Assembly: GCF_030866805.1 (NCBI RefSeq)
Contig: NZ_CP133019.1
Span: 868,001 to 932,000 of the forward strand
Direction of reading: 5' to 3'
DNA length: 64,000 nucleotides
From: Microbacterium terrisoli
Lineage (GTDB): Bacteria > Actinomycetota > Actinomycetes > Actinomycetales > Microbacteriaceae
Made by a program: the position numbers and the translations under genes. The notes beneath the pieces were generated by a model. The model did not search any database. It was not told the DNA's origin and saw only the letters and a list, made by a program, of their open reading frames with translations. Of this stretch, positions 54,500-63,994 are shown one piece after another. Every line of letters begins with the position of its first letter. Position 1 is the first letter of the stretch.

Positions 54500-54762
54500 T
54501 GCCCGCCTTTCCGATTCGTCGCTTCTTCGCAGACGCGTGCCTGGCGTCCTTGGACGGGACGCTACGGATTCACGCTCAGATTGTCAACGATTTTGGATTC
54601 ACATTGCGCGTGTCTTTATCCAACCGTTGTGCACGGGTACATCCCAGCGCATATACCAGGCGGTGCGAGGATCGATTCCGTTGAACGGAATCTCGCGACC
54701 GGTGGCACCGGGACCTGCCTAGCGTTCCTGGCGAACCCACGAACCCACGATGGAGGTCGACG
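54500..54762. promoter_or_regulatory. Divergent regulatory region of the uptake and demethylase operons, with a 19-bp palindrome
   Basis: The perfect palindrome GATTCCGTT-G-AACGGAATC (54673-54691) lies 72 bp before the demethylase start and is a likely IclR operator, since an IclR gene follows the demethylase. The direct repeat GGATTCAC occurs at 54566-54573 and 54595-54602, and TTGTCAACGA (54581-54590) lies between the copies. Promoters in both directions are expected here, but no hexamer pair stands out. Confidence 0.6.
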
Positions 54763-56133
54763 ATGACTACCGAATCCCTCGCGCAAGCGATGACCCGAGC
54801 CGGCGGCGCCGTGCCGCTGCTGCGCAACCAGGACTGGCCCGCATTCACCTTCCCGGTGGCCCCGGAGTTCACGAACTGGCGTGACGAGCAGCGCGCCTGG
54901 AACACGACGGTCGCCCTGATGGACCAGTCCCACCACATGACCCAGCTGTTCCTGCACGGCGACGACCTCATCCCGATGCTGTCGTCGATCTCGCCCAACA
55001 CCTTCGGGACGTTCCGACCGGGCGTTGCCAAACAGCTCATCGCGGTCAATGCCGACGGGTACCTGGTCGGCGACGGCATCCTGTTCTACAACCACGAGGG
55101 CGCAGAAGGACGGGTGCTCATCGGGCACCACCTGCTCATCGACTGGGTGCGGTTCAACGCCGAGAAAGCAGAAGCTGCCGGCAAGGACGTGCATCACCGC
55201 CTCGAGGCGAACTCGCACATGCGCCAGGGACCGCCGACGTTCTACCGCTACGAGCTGCAGGGCCCCAAGGCCGACGAAGTGATGGAGAAGGTGTTCGGCG
55301 GGCCCGCCCCCGAGATCAAGTTCTTCCACATCGGCGACGTCGAGATCGCCGGTCGCCCGGTCAGGGCGCTGCGGCACGGCATGGCCGGCCAGCCGGGCTT
55401 CGAGTTCTACGGTCCGTGGGAAGACAACGAGATCGTCCTGAACGCGCTGATGGACGCCGGCGCCGAGTTCGACATCCGCCGGGTGGGTGCCAAGGCGTAC
55501 TCGGCGTCGCCGCTGGAATCCGGCTGGGTGCCCACACCGTTCCCCGCGATCTTCGACGACGACTTCGCCGAATACCGCGAGTGGCTTCCCGCCGCCCGCG
55601 CCGGCTCGATCGGCGGGTCGCTGTACTCCGAAGACGTGCACGATTACTACATGACGCCGTACGACATCGGCTTGGGCAAGTCCGTGCGCTTCGACCACGA
55701 CTTCCACGGGCGAGCGGCGCTGGAGAAGCACGCCGAGAATCAGCGCCGGCACAAGGTGACCCTCATCTGGAACTCCGCCGACGTCGCCGACGTGGTCCGT
55801 TCACAGCTCGAGCCCGGGACCCCGGCGAAGTTCCTCGAGTTCCCCAAGGCCCGCTACGGCTTCTACCAGATGGACGAGGTCGTCAAGGACGGCCGGCGGG
55901 TGGGCATCTCCACCGACGCCGGGTATGTCGCCTTCGATCAGCTCTACATGTCGCTGGCCACACTGGACGCCGACATCCCCGAGGGAACAGAGGTCGACGT
56001 GGTGTGGGGCGAGGACCCGGTCTCGCACAAGCCGCAGGCCGACCGCGCCCACCGGCAGGTGCGCATCCGCGCGACGGTCGCACCCGCGCCGTATCACGAA
56101 TACGCGAGGACGGTGTATCGCGCAAACCAGTGA
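54763..56133 (+). CDS. Tetrahydrofolate-dependent O-demethylase-like protein (LigM/DesA/GcvT family), paralogue 1
   Basis: This 456-residue member of the aminomethyltransferase superfamily has the LigM-type framework: PLLRNQDWPAFTFPV, EFTNWRDEQRAWNTTVALMDQSHHM, ALRHGMAGQPGFEFYGPW, and ASPLESGWVPTPFPAI. LigM and DesA move an aryl O-methyl group to THF, giving 5-methyl-THF and a free phenol (family knowledge). It differs clearly from the LigM-like protein at 58792-60195 in substrate-lining regions (for example TFYRYELQGPKADEVM against [16 protein letters not shown]), so a different methoxylated substrate is likely. GGAGG precedes the ATG. An IclR gene follows 45 bp later. Confidence 0.85.
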   Translation: MTTESLAQAMTRAGGAVPLLRNQDWPAFTFPVAPEFTNWRDEQRAWNTTVALMDQSHHMTQLFLHGDDLIPMLSSISPNTFGTFRPGVAKQLIAVNADGYLVGDGILFYNHEGAEGRVLIGHHLLIDWVRFNAEKAEAAGKDVHHRLEANSHMRQGPPTFYRYELQGPKADEVMEKVFGGPAPEIKFFHIGDVEIAGRPVRALRHGMAGQPGFEFYGPWEDNEIVLNALMDAGAEFDIRRVGAKAYSASPLESGWVPTPFPAIFDDDFAEYREWLPAARAGSIGGSLYSEDVHDYYMTPYDIGLGKSVRFDHDFHGRAALEKHAENQRRHKVTLIWNSADVADVVRSQLEPGTPAKFLEFPKARYGFYQMDEVVKDGRRVGISTDAGYVAFDQLYMSLATLDADIPEGTEVDVVWGEDPVSHKPQADRAHRQVRIRATVAPAPYHEYARTVYRANQ

Positions 56134-56178
56134 ACGGCCCCGCCGAGAAGCGTTAGCCTGTCCGACGAGGGAGGCGGC

Positions 56179-57048
56179 ATGGCGCGGGGATCCGACGGCG
56201 AATCCGTCTTGCGCAAGCACTTGCGCGTGCTGGAGGCGTTCGACGCGTTCCGGCCGTACCTCACGCTGTCCGAGATCGCGGACGCCGCAGGCCTGGCCGC
56301 GTCCTCCGCGCATCGGCTGGTGACCCAGCTCGAGGCCGAAGGACTGCTCGAGCGGCTGCCGGACAAGTCGTACCGGCTGGGCGTGCGGCTGTGGGAATTC
56401 GCCGCGCGCACGCCCAGCGCGCTGGGCCTGCGCGAGCTCGCGCGCCCCTGGATGAGCGGCGTGCACGCCCGCATCCGCCAGCACACGCAGCTGGGTGTGC
56501 GCAGCGGTCGCGACGTGCTGTTCATCGAGCGGATCTCCACGCCTGACGCGGTCGTGAACGCGACCCTCATCGGCGGTCGCACTCCGCTGCCGGTGTCATC
56601 GAGCGGCCTCGTGCTGCTCGCGCACGCCGAGGACGATGTCGTCTCAGACGTCATCGCCGCCGGCTGGCCGCGGTTCACCGCGCACACGACGAGCGACGGT
56701 GAGGCGCTGCGCGAGCAGCTGCGCCGAGTGCGCAGCCAGGGGTTCGCCGATCTGCCCGGACACATCCACGACGCCTCCCGCGGCGTCGCGGTGCCGGTGC
56801 TGGGTCCGCTCGGGGTCGTCCACGCCGCGCTCGGGGTCGTCGTCAGCAACGACGGCTCAGCCGCGCAGCCCATCGTCGAGCTGCTCACCGTCGCGGCCAC
56901 CGGGATCGGGCGGGCGCTGCAGGAGGCATACCTGCCCGACGACGAGTCCGGGCGCCGGCGTGCCGGCCCACTCGTGAGCGGGTCGCGTGCGTCGCTGGAG
57001 TATTTCGCGGGGCGGGACGAGAACCACGCCGCGTCGGGCCTGGGGTGA
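56179..57048 (+). CDS. IclR-family transcriptional regulator
   Basis: The 289-residue protein has a winged helix (LTLSEIADAAGLAASSAHRLV) and an IclR effector domain with HTQLGVRSGRDVLFIERI and SRGVAVPVLGPLGVVHAALGVV (as GVAVPVLGPLGVVHAALG). GAGGGAGGCGGC precedes the ATG at 56179. It follows the O-demethylase paralogue in the same direction and is probably cotranscribed. The palindrome at 54673-54691 upstream of that pair is its likely target, giving an autoregulated operon. It may also control the demethylase and gal-type genes to the right. Confidence 0.9.
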   Translation: MARGSDGESVLRKHLRVLEAFDAFRPYLTLSEIADAAGLAASSAHRLVTQLEAEGLLERLPDKSYRLGVRLWEFAARTPSALGLRELARPWMSGVHARIRQHTQLGVRSGRDVLFIERISTPDAVVNATLIGGRTPLPVSSSGLVLLAHAEDDVVSDVIAAGWPRFTAHTTSDGEALREQLRRVRSQGFADLPGHIHDASRGVAVPVLGPLGVVHAALGVVVSNDGSAAQPIVELLTVAATGIGRALQEAYLPDDESGRRRAGPLVSGSRASLEYFAGRDENHAASGLG

Positions 57049-57055
57049 TCTGGCC

Positions 57056-57172
57056 ATGCCGACGATCGCGATCCTCGGCCTCGGCGAGGCCGGCCGCATC
57101 CATGCACGAGGACTGCGCGACGCCGGAGCGAGCGTGCGCGGCTTCGACCTGTCGCCGGCCGCCAGCGCCACG
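57056..57172 (+). pseudogene. 5' remnant of an NAD(P)-dependent dehydrogenase gene (6-phosphogluconate / 3-hydroxyisobutyrate dehydrogenase family)
   Basis: From ATG 57056, the first 38 or so codons read as a genuine Rossmann N-terminus: MPTIAILGLGEAGRIHARGL, continuing DAGASVRGFDLSPAAS. The G-L-G-E-A-G loop and acidic residue after the second strand are those of the 6PGDH/HIBADH family. After about 57172 the frame continues open to 57472 but only as antisense of the acyl-CoA synthetase gene, whose last codons begin at 57196. About 240 or more residues are missing. The fragment has no ribosome site of its own quality and is read as a deletion scar. Confidence 0.75.
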
Positions 57173-57195
57173 GGTGCTCGGCGGCCCGGGTCGGC

Positions 57196-58773
57196 TCAGC
57201 GGTCGCGGATCACCTCGTCGCGCAGCCCGGCCATGTCGACCTTGCCGGTCGGGGTGCGATCCAGCGACGCGCGGAACAGGATGTGCCGCGGCCGCTTGTA
57301 TCCGGCCAGCCGCTCGTTGACGAAGGCCAGCAGCTCGTCGGCGGTGACATCCTGTCGGCGGGAGATGACGGCGGTCACTATCTCGCCGAACCGCGGATCG
57401 GGGGCGCCCAGCACGACGACGTCGGCCACCGCGGGGTGCTCGAGCAGCACTTCTTCGACCTCGAGCGGGTAGACCTTCTCGCCGCCGGTGTTGATGACCC
57501 CGCTGCCGCGTCCCAAGAACTCGATGTGCCGGTCGTCTTGCACGCGCACCCAATCGCCCGGCATGACGTGGCGCACGCCGTTGATCACCGGGAAGGTGGC
57601 GGCCGTCTTCTCGGGATCGCCGTAGTAGCCCAGCGGCAACGCTCCGCGCTGGGCGAGGATGCCCAGCGCCCCCGGTCGGTCCTGCACTTCGTTCAGGTCC
57701 TGATCCAGCACGACGGCGCTGGGGAACAGACGCGGGCGACCCGGCAGATCCTGCGGGCCGGTCGTCGTGGTCGACGCGTAGACGCCGCCTTCGGTCGAGG
57801 CGAGCATGTCGATGATGGTGAGCTCCCCCAGCGCGTGCAGGCGACGCTTGGTCTCGGGGCTGAACCGCATGCCCGAGCTGATCACGCTGCGCATCGCCGG
57901 CAGGCGGACCTGCAGCCGTTCGGCGGCCTCCACGAGCGGCATCGCGACGCCGTCGCCGGCGACGATCAGCCGGGTGGCGGACGCGTCGGCCGCGAAGCGC
58001 ACAGAGGCCTCGGGGTCCAGCCGCGGCGACGAGGTCACCAGCACGGTGCCGCCGAGCGTGAGGGTGTTCATGGCGGTCGTCATCGCGGTCCCGTGCAGGA
58101 ACGGAGACAGCGGCAGCGTCACCACGAGCGGGGTGGCAGGGTCGGTCGCGATGCGCGCCGCGTCCTCGACCGTCCGTGGCCATTCCAGGTCCATCACCGA
58201 GTAGGTGGGCGCCATCTGCGCCTCGAACATCTCCTGCTCGTCCCACCGCACGGCCTTCGGACGCCCGGTCGTCCCTCCGGTGTACAGCCACAGCTCGGCG
58301 TTGTCCGGAGGACTGGGCAGGTCTGCCACCGTCGCGGTGGCCTCACGCCATGAGGGCTCCGCGCTGTCGCCGCCGTCGCTGATCCAGAGCAGAGCGGGGG
58401 GAGTGGATGCGGCGGCCGCGGCATCCTGCGCCACGTCCTTCGTCGAGGTGGGTGCGATCAGCACGCGCGCGTCGGCGTCGTCGAGCAGCGCTGCGACCTC
58501 GTTCGCACGCAGCCGGTAGTTCAGCGGCACCGGGATGATGCCCGCGGCAAGGCACGCGAACATCGTGATGAGGAACTCGGGCCGATTGTGCAGCAGCATC
58601 GCGACCCGGTCGCCCGGGGCCGCGCCGCGGGCGGCGAGGGAGCTCGCCAGCGCCCCCGCCTCCCGCGCGAATCGGGCGTACGTCCACGTGTCACCGTCGA
58701 TCGATCGGATGGCCGTGCGGTCGGGGGCGGCATCGGCCACCGCCCGCCACACGTCCGCGTAATGCGCGCGCAT
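57196..58773 (-). CDS. Class I adenylate-forming enzyme, acyl/aryl-CoA synthetase
   Basis: The 525-residue enzyme activates a carboxylic acid to its CoA thioester using ATP. Core motifs are YTGGTTGRPKAVRW (P-loop), LPLSPFLHGTA, STEGGVYAS, GDWVRVQDDRHIEFLGR and GSGVINTGGEKVYPLEVEEV (hinge). The catalytic lysine is in TPTGKVDMAG at the end. It lies 18 bp after the ligM-like gene on the same strand. A methoxylated cinnamic or benzoic acid would be a fitting substrate (inference), but the enoyl-CoA hydratase/lyase needed for a feruloyl-CoA route is not in the window, and fatty acids remain possible. Confidence 0.86.
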   Translation of the reverse strand: MRAHYADVWRAVADAAPDRTAIRSIDGDTWTYARFAREAGALASSLAARGAAPGDRVAMLLHNRPEFLITMFACLAAGIIPVPLNYRLRANEVAALLDDADARVLIAPTSTKDVAQDAAAAASTPPALLWISDGGDSAEPSWREATATVADLPSPPDNAELWLYTGGTTGRPKAVRWDEQEMFEAQMAPTYSVMDLEWPRTVEDAARIATDPATPLVVTLPLSPFLHGTAMTTAMNTLTLGGTVLVTSSPRLDPEASVRFAADASATRLIVAGDGVAMPLVEAAERLQVRLPAMRSVISSGMRFSPETKRRLHALGELTIIDMLASTEGGVYASTTTTGPQDLPGRPRLFPSAVVLDQDLNEVQDRPGALGILAQRGALPLGYYGDPEKTAATFPVINGVRHVMPGDWVRVQDDRHIEFLGRGSGVINTGGEKVYPLEVEEVLLEHPAVADVVVLGAPDPRFGEIVTAVISRRQDVTADELLAFVNERLAGYKRPRHILFRASLDRTPTGKVDMAGLRDEVIRDR

Positions 58774-58791
58774 TCCGACGCTCGCCGCCGC

Positions 58792-60374
<1,583 letters not shown>

Positions 60375-61130
60375 ATGGTCGACAACGCCGGTTCCCTTCT
60401 GGTCGTCAGCGCTCATGCGGGGGACTTCGTATGGCGCGCCGGAGGGGCCATCGCCGCCGCCGCGATGCGCGGCGAACGGGTCACCGTGGCATGCCTGAGC
60501 TACGGCGAGCGCGGCGAATCGGCCAGTCAGTGGCTGGCGGGCAGATCGCTCGAGGAGATCAAGGCCACCCGCCGCGATGAGGCTCAGGCCGCGGCATCCG
60601 CCCTCGGCGCCGACATCGAGTTCCTCGACCTCGGCGACTATCCTCTGCGCGAGAGCGACGACGCGGTGGCGACCCTGGTCGGCCTGTACCGGCGCGTGCA
60701 GCCGACGGTCGTGCTCACCCACACCCTCGTCGACCCGTACAACGGCGACCACCCGGCGGCGGCGCGCATGGCGCTGCAGGCGCGTGTGCTCGCGCAGGCG
60801 ATCGGCGTGGCCAATGCCGACGGCTCGTTCCCGACGAAGGAGCAGATCATCGGCGCACCGCCGGTGTTCTTCTTCGAGCCGCATCAGGGCGAGCAGTGCG
60901 ACTTCCGCCCCAACGTCCTGCTGGACATCACCGACGCCTTCCCGCGCAAGCGCGCCGCCATGGAGTGTCTGCCCGCCCAGAAGCACATGTGGTCGTACTA
61001 CACCGACCTCGCCGTGCGCCGCGGCGTGCAGGTGCGCCGCAACGCCGGACCGAACCTCGGCCTGCCGCATGACACGATGGGCGAGGCCTATGTGCGCTAC
61101 TACCCGCAGGTGACCGGAGAGCTGTCATGA
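60375..61130 (+). CDS. galB: 4-oxalomesaconate hydratase (GalB), PIG-L/LmbE-type metalloenzyme
   Basis: The 251-residue protein belongs to the PIG-L fold and closely follows Pseudomonas GalB: VVSAHAGDFVWRAGGAIA, CLSYGERGESA, ATRRDEAQAAA, FLDLGDYPLR, LTHTLVDPYNGDHPAAA and FFEPHQGEQCDF. GalB hydrates 4-oxalomesaconate to 4-carboxy-4-hydroxy-2-oxoadipate in gallate degradation and is unrelated to LigJ, which does the same in Sphingobium. GAGGAG precedes the ATG at 60375. Its stop overlaps the aldolase start (ATGA). It is the first gene of the operon. Confidence 0.9.
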   Translation: MVDNAGSLLVVSAHAGDFVWRAGGAIAAAAMRGERVTVACLSYGERGESASQWLAGRSLEEIKATRRDEAQAAASALGADIEFLDLGDYPLRESDDAVATLVGLYRRVQPTVVLTHTLVDPYNGDHPAAARMALQARVLAQAIGVANADGSFPTKEQIIGAPPVFFFEPHQGEQCDFRPNVLLDITDAFPRKRAAMECLPAQKHMWSYYTDLAVRRGVQVRRNAGPNLGLPHDTMGEAYVRYYPQVTGELS

Positions 61131-61840
61131 CCGCTGTCGTGGTCACCGACATCGCCCGCGCCGACGCCGCCACCGTCGATGCGCTCGCCGTGCACGGGGT
61201 CGCGACGGTGCACGAGGCGATGGGCCGCACGGGCCTGGTTGGCACGTGGCCGGCAGGCATCGGGCTGCGCCCCATCCAGCAGGATGTGCGGGTGGCCGGC
61301 ACCGCGGTGACCGTGCTCAGCCACCCCGGCGACAACCTCATGATCCATGCGGCCGTCGAGCAGTGCCGCGCCGGCGACCTGCTCGTGGTCACCACCACCT
61401 CACCGTCCACCGACGGTGCGTTCGGCGAACTGTTCGCCACCGCGCTGCACGCGCGCGGCGTGCGGGGTCTGGTCACCACGACGGGCGTGCGCGACACCGC
61501 AGAGCTGCGCGCGCTGGGCTTTCCCGTGTGGGCGACGGCGGTGGGCGCCCAGGGCACCGTGAAAGCCACACCCGGGTCGGTGAACGTGCCCGTCATCATC
61601 GGTGGCGTCGTCATCCATCCCGGCGACGTCGTCATCGCCGACGACGACGGCATCGTCTGCGTTCCGCGTGAGGATGCGGCATCCGCCCTCTCCGCCTCCG
61701 ACGCGCGGATCGCGAAAGAAGACGCCGACCGGGTCGCCTACCGCGACGGCCAGCTGAGCCTTGACCGCAAGGGCCTGCGCGCGAGCCTGACGGACCTCGG
61801 CGTCGTCTATATGACCCAGCAGGAATACGATGCCCGCTGA
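61127..61840 (+). CDS. galC: 4-carboxy-4-hydroxy-2-oxoadipate aldolase (GalC/LigK), RraA fold
   Basis: The 237-residue enzyme splits 4-carboxy-4-hydroxy-2-oxoadipate into pyruvate and oxaloacetate and often decarboxylates oxaloacetate. It shows GVATVHEAMGRTGLVG, HPGDNLMIHAAVEQCRAGDL, VTTTGVRDTAELRALGFPVW, GTVKATPGSVNVPV and IHPGDVVIADDDGIVCVP, the same order as LigK/GalC. It is coupled to galB by an ATGA overlap and to galD by an 11-bp overlap. Confidence 0.9.
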   Translation: MTAVVVTDIARADAATVDALAVHGVATVHEAMGRTGLVGTWPAGIGLRPIQQDVRVAGTAVTVLSHPGDNLMIHAAVEQCRAGDLLVVTTTSPSTDGAFGELFATALHARGVRGLVTTTGVRDTAELRALGFPVWATAVGAQGTVKATPGSVNVPVIIGGVVIHPGDVVIADDDGIVCVPREDAASALSASDARIAKEDADRVAYRDGQLSLDRKGLRASLTDLGVVYMTQQEYDAR

Positions 61841-62897
61841 CGTGGTGCGTGAGGGCGTCCGCTGCATGCTGATGCGCGGTGGCACCTCGAAAGGCGCCTA
61901 CTTCATCGCCGACGACGTTCCCGACGATCCCGCCGTACGCGACGACCTCATGCTGCGGATCATGGGCAGCCCCGACCCGGCGCAGATCGACGGCATCGGC
62001 GGCGCGCACCCGCTCACGAGCAAGGTCGCCATCGTCTCCCGCTCGGCCGAACCCGACATCGACCTGGACTACCTCTTCTTGCAGGTCGCCGTCGACGAGC
62101 CGCAGGTCAGCGATCGGCAGACGTGCGGCAACCTCCTGGCCGGGGTCGGTCCGTTCGCGCTGGAACGCGGCCTGATCGCGGCGCAGGGCGAGACGGCGAC
62201 GGTGCGGATACGTCTGCTGAACACCGGTGATGTGGCCACGGCATCCTTCGCCGTCTCCGGCGGAATGCCCGACTACGACGGCGACGCCCACATCGACGGG
62301 GTGCCGGGCACCGCGTGCCCCATCGACCTCGCCCTGACCGGCTCGCGTCCGCTGCTGCCGACCGGTCACGTCGCCGACACCGTCGCAGGCCGCCGCGTCA
62401 CACTCGTCGACAACGGCATGCCGGTGGTGCTGATGGACGCCGCGGATTTCGGCATCGACGGCAGCGAGGCCCCGGCCCGGCTCGAAGGCGACACCGCCCT
62501 GCGCGCCGAGGTCGAGCGGGTGCGCCTGGCCGCGGGGGAGCTGTTCGGCCTGGGAGATGTCGCCGAGCAGACGGTGCCGAAGATGTTTCTGCTCTCACCG
62601 CCGCGGGAGGGCGGGGCCGTCACGACGCGTGCATTCATCCCGCACCGCGTGCACACCTCGATCGGGGTGCTGATGGCGGCCTCGGTGGCCGCGGGGATCC
62701 GCATCCCCGGTGCCGTCGGCGCCGACCTCGCCCAGATCATGCATGACAGCGACACGCCGTTGGAGCACCCGCGCGGGACCTTCACCGCCCGCGTCGAGCT
62801 GCACGAGGACGACGGCGTGTGGCGCGCGACATCCGCGTCCTTGCGCACCGCCCGCAAACTCTTCGACGGACGCGTTTTTCCGCGCCCGCGATCGTGA
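61830..62897 (+). CDS. galD: 4-oxalomesaconate tautomerase (GalD/LigU), PrpF family
   Basis: The 355-residue PrpF-fold isomerase has CMLMRGGTSKGAYFIADDVP, IDGIGGAHPLTSKVAIVSRS, RQTCGNLLAGVGPFALERGL and the C-terminal RVHTSIGVLMAASVAA. GalD/LigU convert between forms of 4-oxalomesaconate before hydration. The assignment is supported by neighbours galB and galC. The ATG at 61830 lies within the end of galC with AGGAA upstream. PrpF relatives also isomerise methylaconitate, but the context here favours the aromatic route. Confidence 0.9.
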   Translation: MPADVVREGVRCMLMRGGTSKGAYFIADDVPDDPAVRDDLMLRIMGSPDPAQIDGIGGAHPLTSKVAIVSRSAEPDIDLDYLFLQVAVDEPQVSDRQTCGNLLAGVGPFALERGLIAAQGETATVRIRLLNTGDVATASFAVSGGMPDYDGDAHIDGVPGTACPIDLALTGSRPLLPTGHVADTVAGRRVTLVDNGMPVVLMDAADFGIDGSEAPARLEGDTALRAEVERVRLAAGELFGLGDVAEQTVPKMFLLSPPREGGAVTTRAFIPHRVHTSIGVLMAASVAAGIRIPGAVGADLAQIMHDSDTPLEHPRGTFTARVELHEDDGVWRATSASLRTARKLFDGRVFPRPRS

Positions 62898-62925
62898 ACC
62901 GCCCGTCACCAGTCAAGGAGGACCC

Positions 62926-63918
62926 ATGGCACACCAGGAGAATTTCGATCTCGCGCACCTCGGCGCCGTCGAACTGTTCACCCCGAAATTCGAAGAGAGC
63001 CTGCACTTCTTCCGCGACATCTGCGCCATGCGCGAAGTCGCGCGGGTGGGGGACTCGGCGTACCTGCGCACGTGGGACGAATACCAGCTCTACTCGCTCA
63101 AGCTCACCGCATCCGACACCAACGGTGCAGGCCGCACGCTGTTCCGCGCGACGAGCGAAGACGCGCTGAACCGCCGGGTCGCCGCGATCGAGAAGGCCGG
63201 CCTCGGACACGGCTGGCGTGAGCCAGAGGTGGGTGTGGGCCGGTCGTTCGAGTTCGAAGATCCGGACGGACACCTCATGGCGCTCTACTACGACACCGAG
63301 CACTACGTGCCCGATGACCAGGACCGCCCGGCCCTGAAGAACCAGGCTTCGGCCTATCCCGGCCGCGGCATCAACGCACGCCGGCTCGACCACATCAACT
63401 ACCTGGCCGCCGACGTGGACGCCGCCGGCGAGTTCTGGCGCGACGTGATGTTCGCCCGGGAGTCCGAGCGTGTGCGCATGGACGACGGGCACATGGCTGC
63501 GTGGTGGTTCCGGTTCCACCAGAAGTCGTACGACGTCGTCTACTCCGAGGACTGGACCGGCGAACGGGGGCGCTTCCACCACTTCGCGTTCGCCCCGGAT
63601 TCGCGCGAGGACATCCTCAAGGCCGCCGACATCTGCCTCGAGAACGGCGTCTACATCGAGTACGGCCCCTACAAGCACGCCATCAACCAGACCTTCTTCC
63701 TGTACGTGTGGGAGCCCGGCGGCAACCGCATCGAGTTCGCCAACGCGCAGGCGCGTCTGCTGCTGGACCCCGACTGGCCCGTCGTGGAGTGGAGCGCCGC
63801 TGAGCGAGCCAAGGGGCAGGCCTGGGGCATGAAGACGGTCGCGACCTTCCACACGCACGGCACGCCGTACGTCGAGAACCAGGAGGAGATCGACCGCCAG
63901 GCCCTCGCCGGCCACTGA
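62926..63918 (+). CDS. Type I (vicinal-oxygen-chelate) extradiol ring-cleavage dioxygenase
   Basis: The 330-residue protein has two VOC modules. Metal ligands are H156 (RRLDHINYL), H218/H219 (RFHHFAF) and E270 (NRIEFA). The extradiol signature H251-x7-L-Y260-x2-E-P-G-G-x3-E270 is complete. It follows galD by 28 bp with AAGGAGGAC before the ATG, so it belongs to the galB-galC-galD operon. The operon products need 4-oxalomesaconate, the direct product of gallate 4,5-cleavage. Known gallate dioxygenases (GalA/DesB) are of the unrelated LigB type, so this may be a non-homologous replacement (inference). A methylgallate- or protocatechuate-cleaving role is also possible. Confidence 0.87.
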   Translation: MAHQENFDLAHLGAVELFTPKFEESLHFFRDICAMREVARVGDSAYLRTWDEYQLYSLKLTASDTNGAGRTLFRATSEDALNRRVAAIEKAGLGHGWREPEVGVGRSFEFEDPDGHLMALYYDTEHYVPDDQDRPALKNQASAYPGRGINARRLDHINYLAADVDAAGEFWRDVMFARESERVRMDDGHMAAWWFRFHQKSYDVVYSEDWTGERGRFHHFAFAPDSREDILKAADICLENGVYIEYGPYKHAINQTFFLYVWEPGGNRIEFANAQARLLLDPDWPVVEWSAAERAKGQAWGMKTVATFHTHGTPYVENQEEIDRQALAGH

Positions 63919-63926
63919 CGCGTCCC

Positions 63927-63994
63927 CTCGTTCAACGACCGGGGGCGTCTCGGCTGGGCGCGCTGCGCGCGCGCTCGCTCAACGACCGGGGGCG
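63927..63994. repeat. REP-like direct repeat at the right edge
   Basis: CTCGTTCAACGACCGGGGGC (63927-63946, plus one G) recurs as CTCGCTCAACGACCGGGGGC (63974-63993, plus one G), 20 of 21 identical. Between them lies a GC-rich self-complementary GGGCGCGCTGCGCGCGC stretch. CTCGCTCAACGACC-type palindromes are familiar intergenic elements in Microbacteriaceae (general knowledge). The element continues beyond the window. Confidence 0.6.

Noticed and set aside
57173..57472. Continuation of the dehydrogenase remnant as a longer coding region
   Set aside because: The sequence is the exact antisense of the adenylate-forming enzyme's C-terminal codons, and its translation is Ser/Arg-rich without dehydrogenase motifs.
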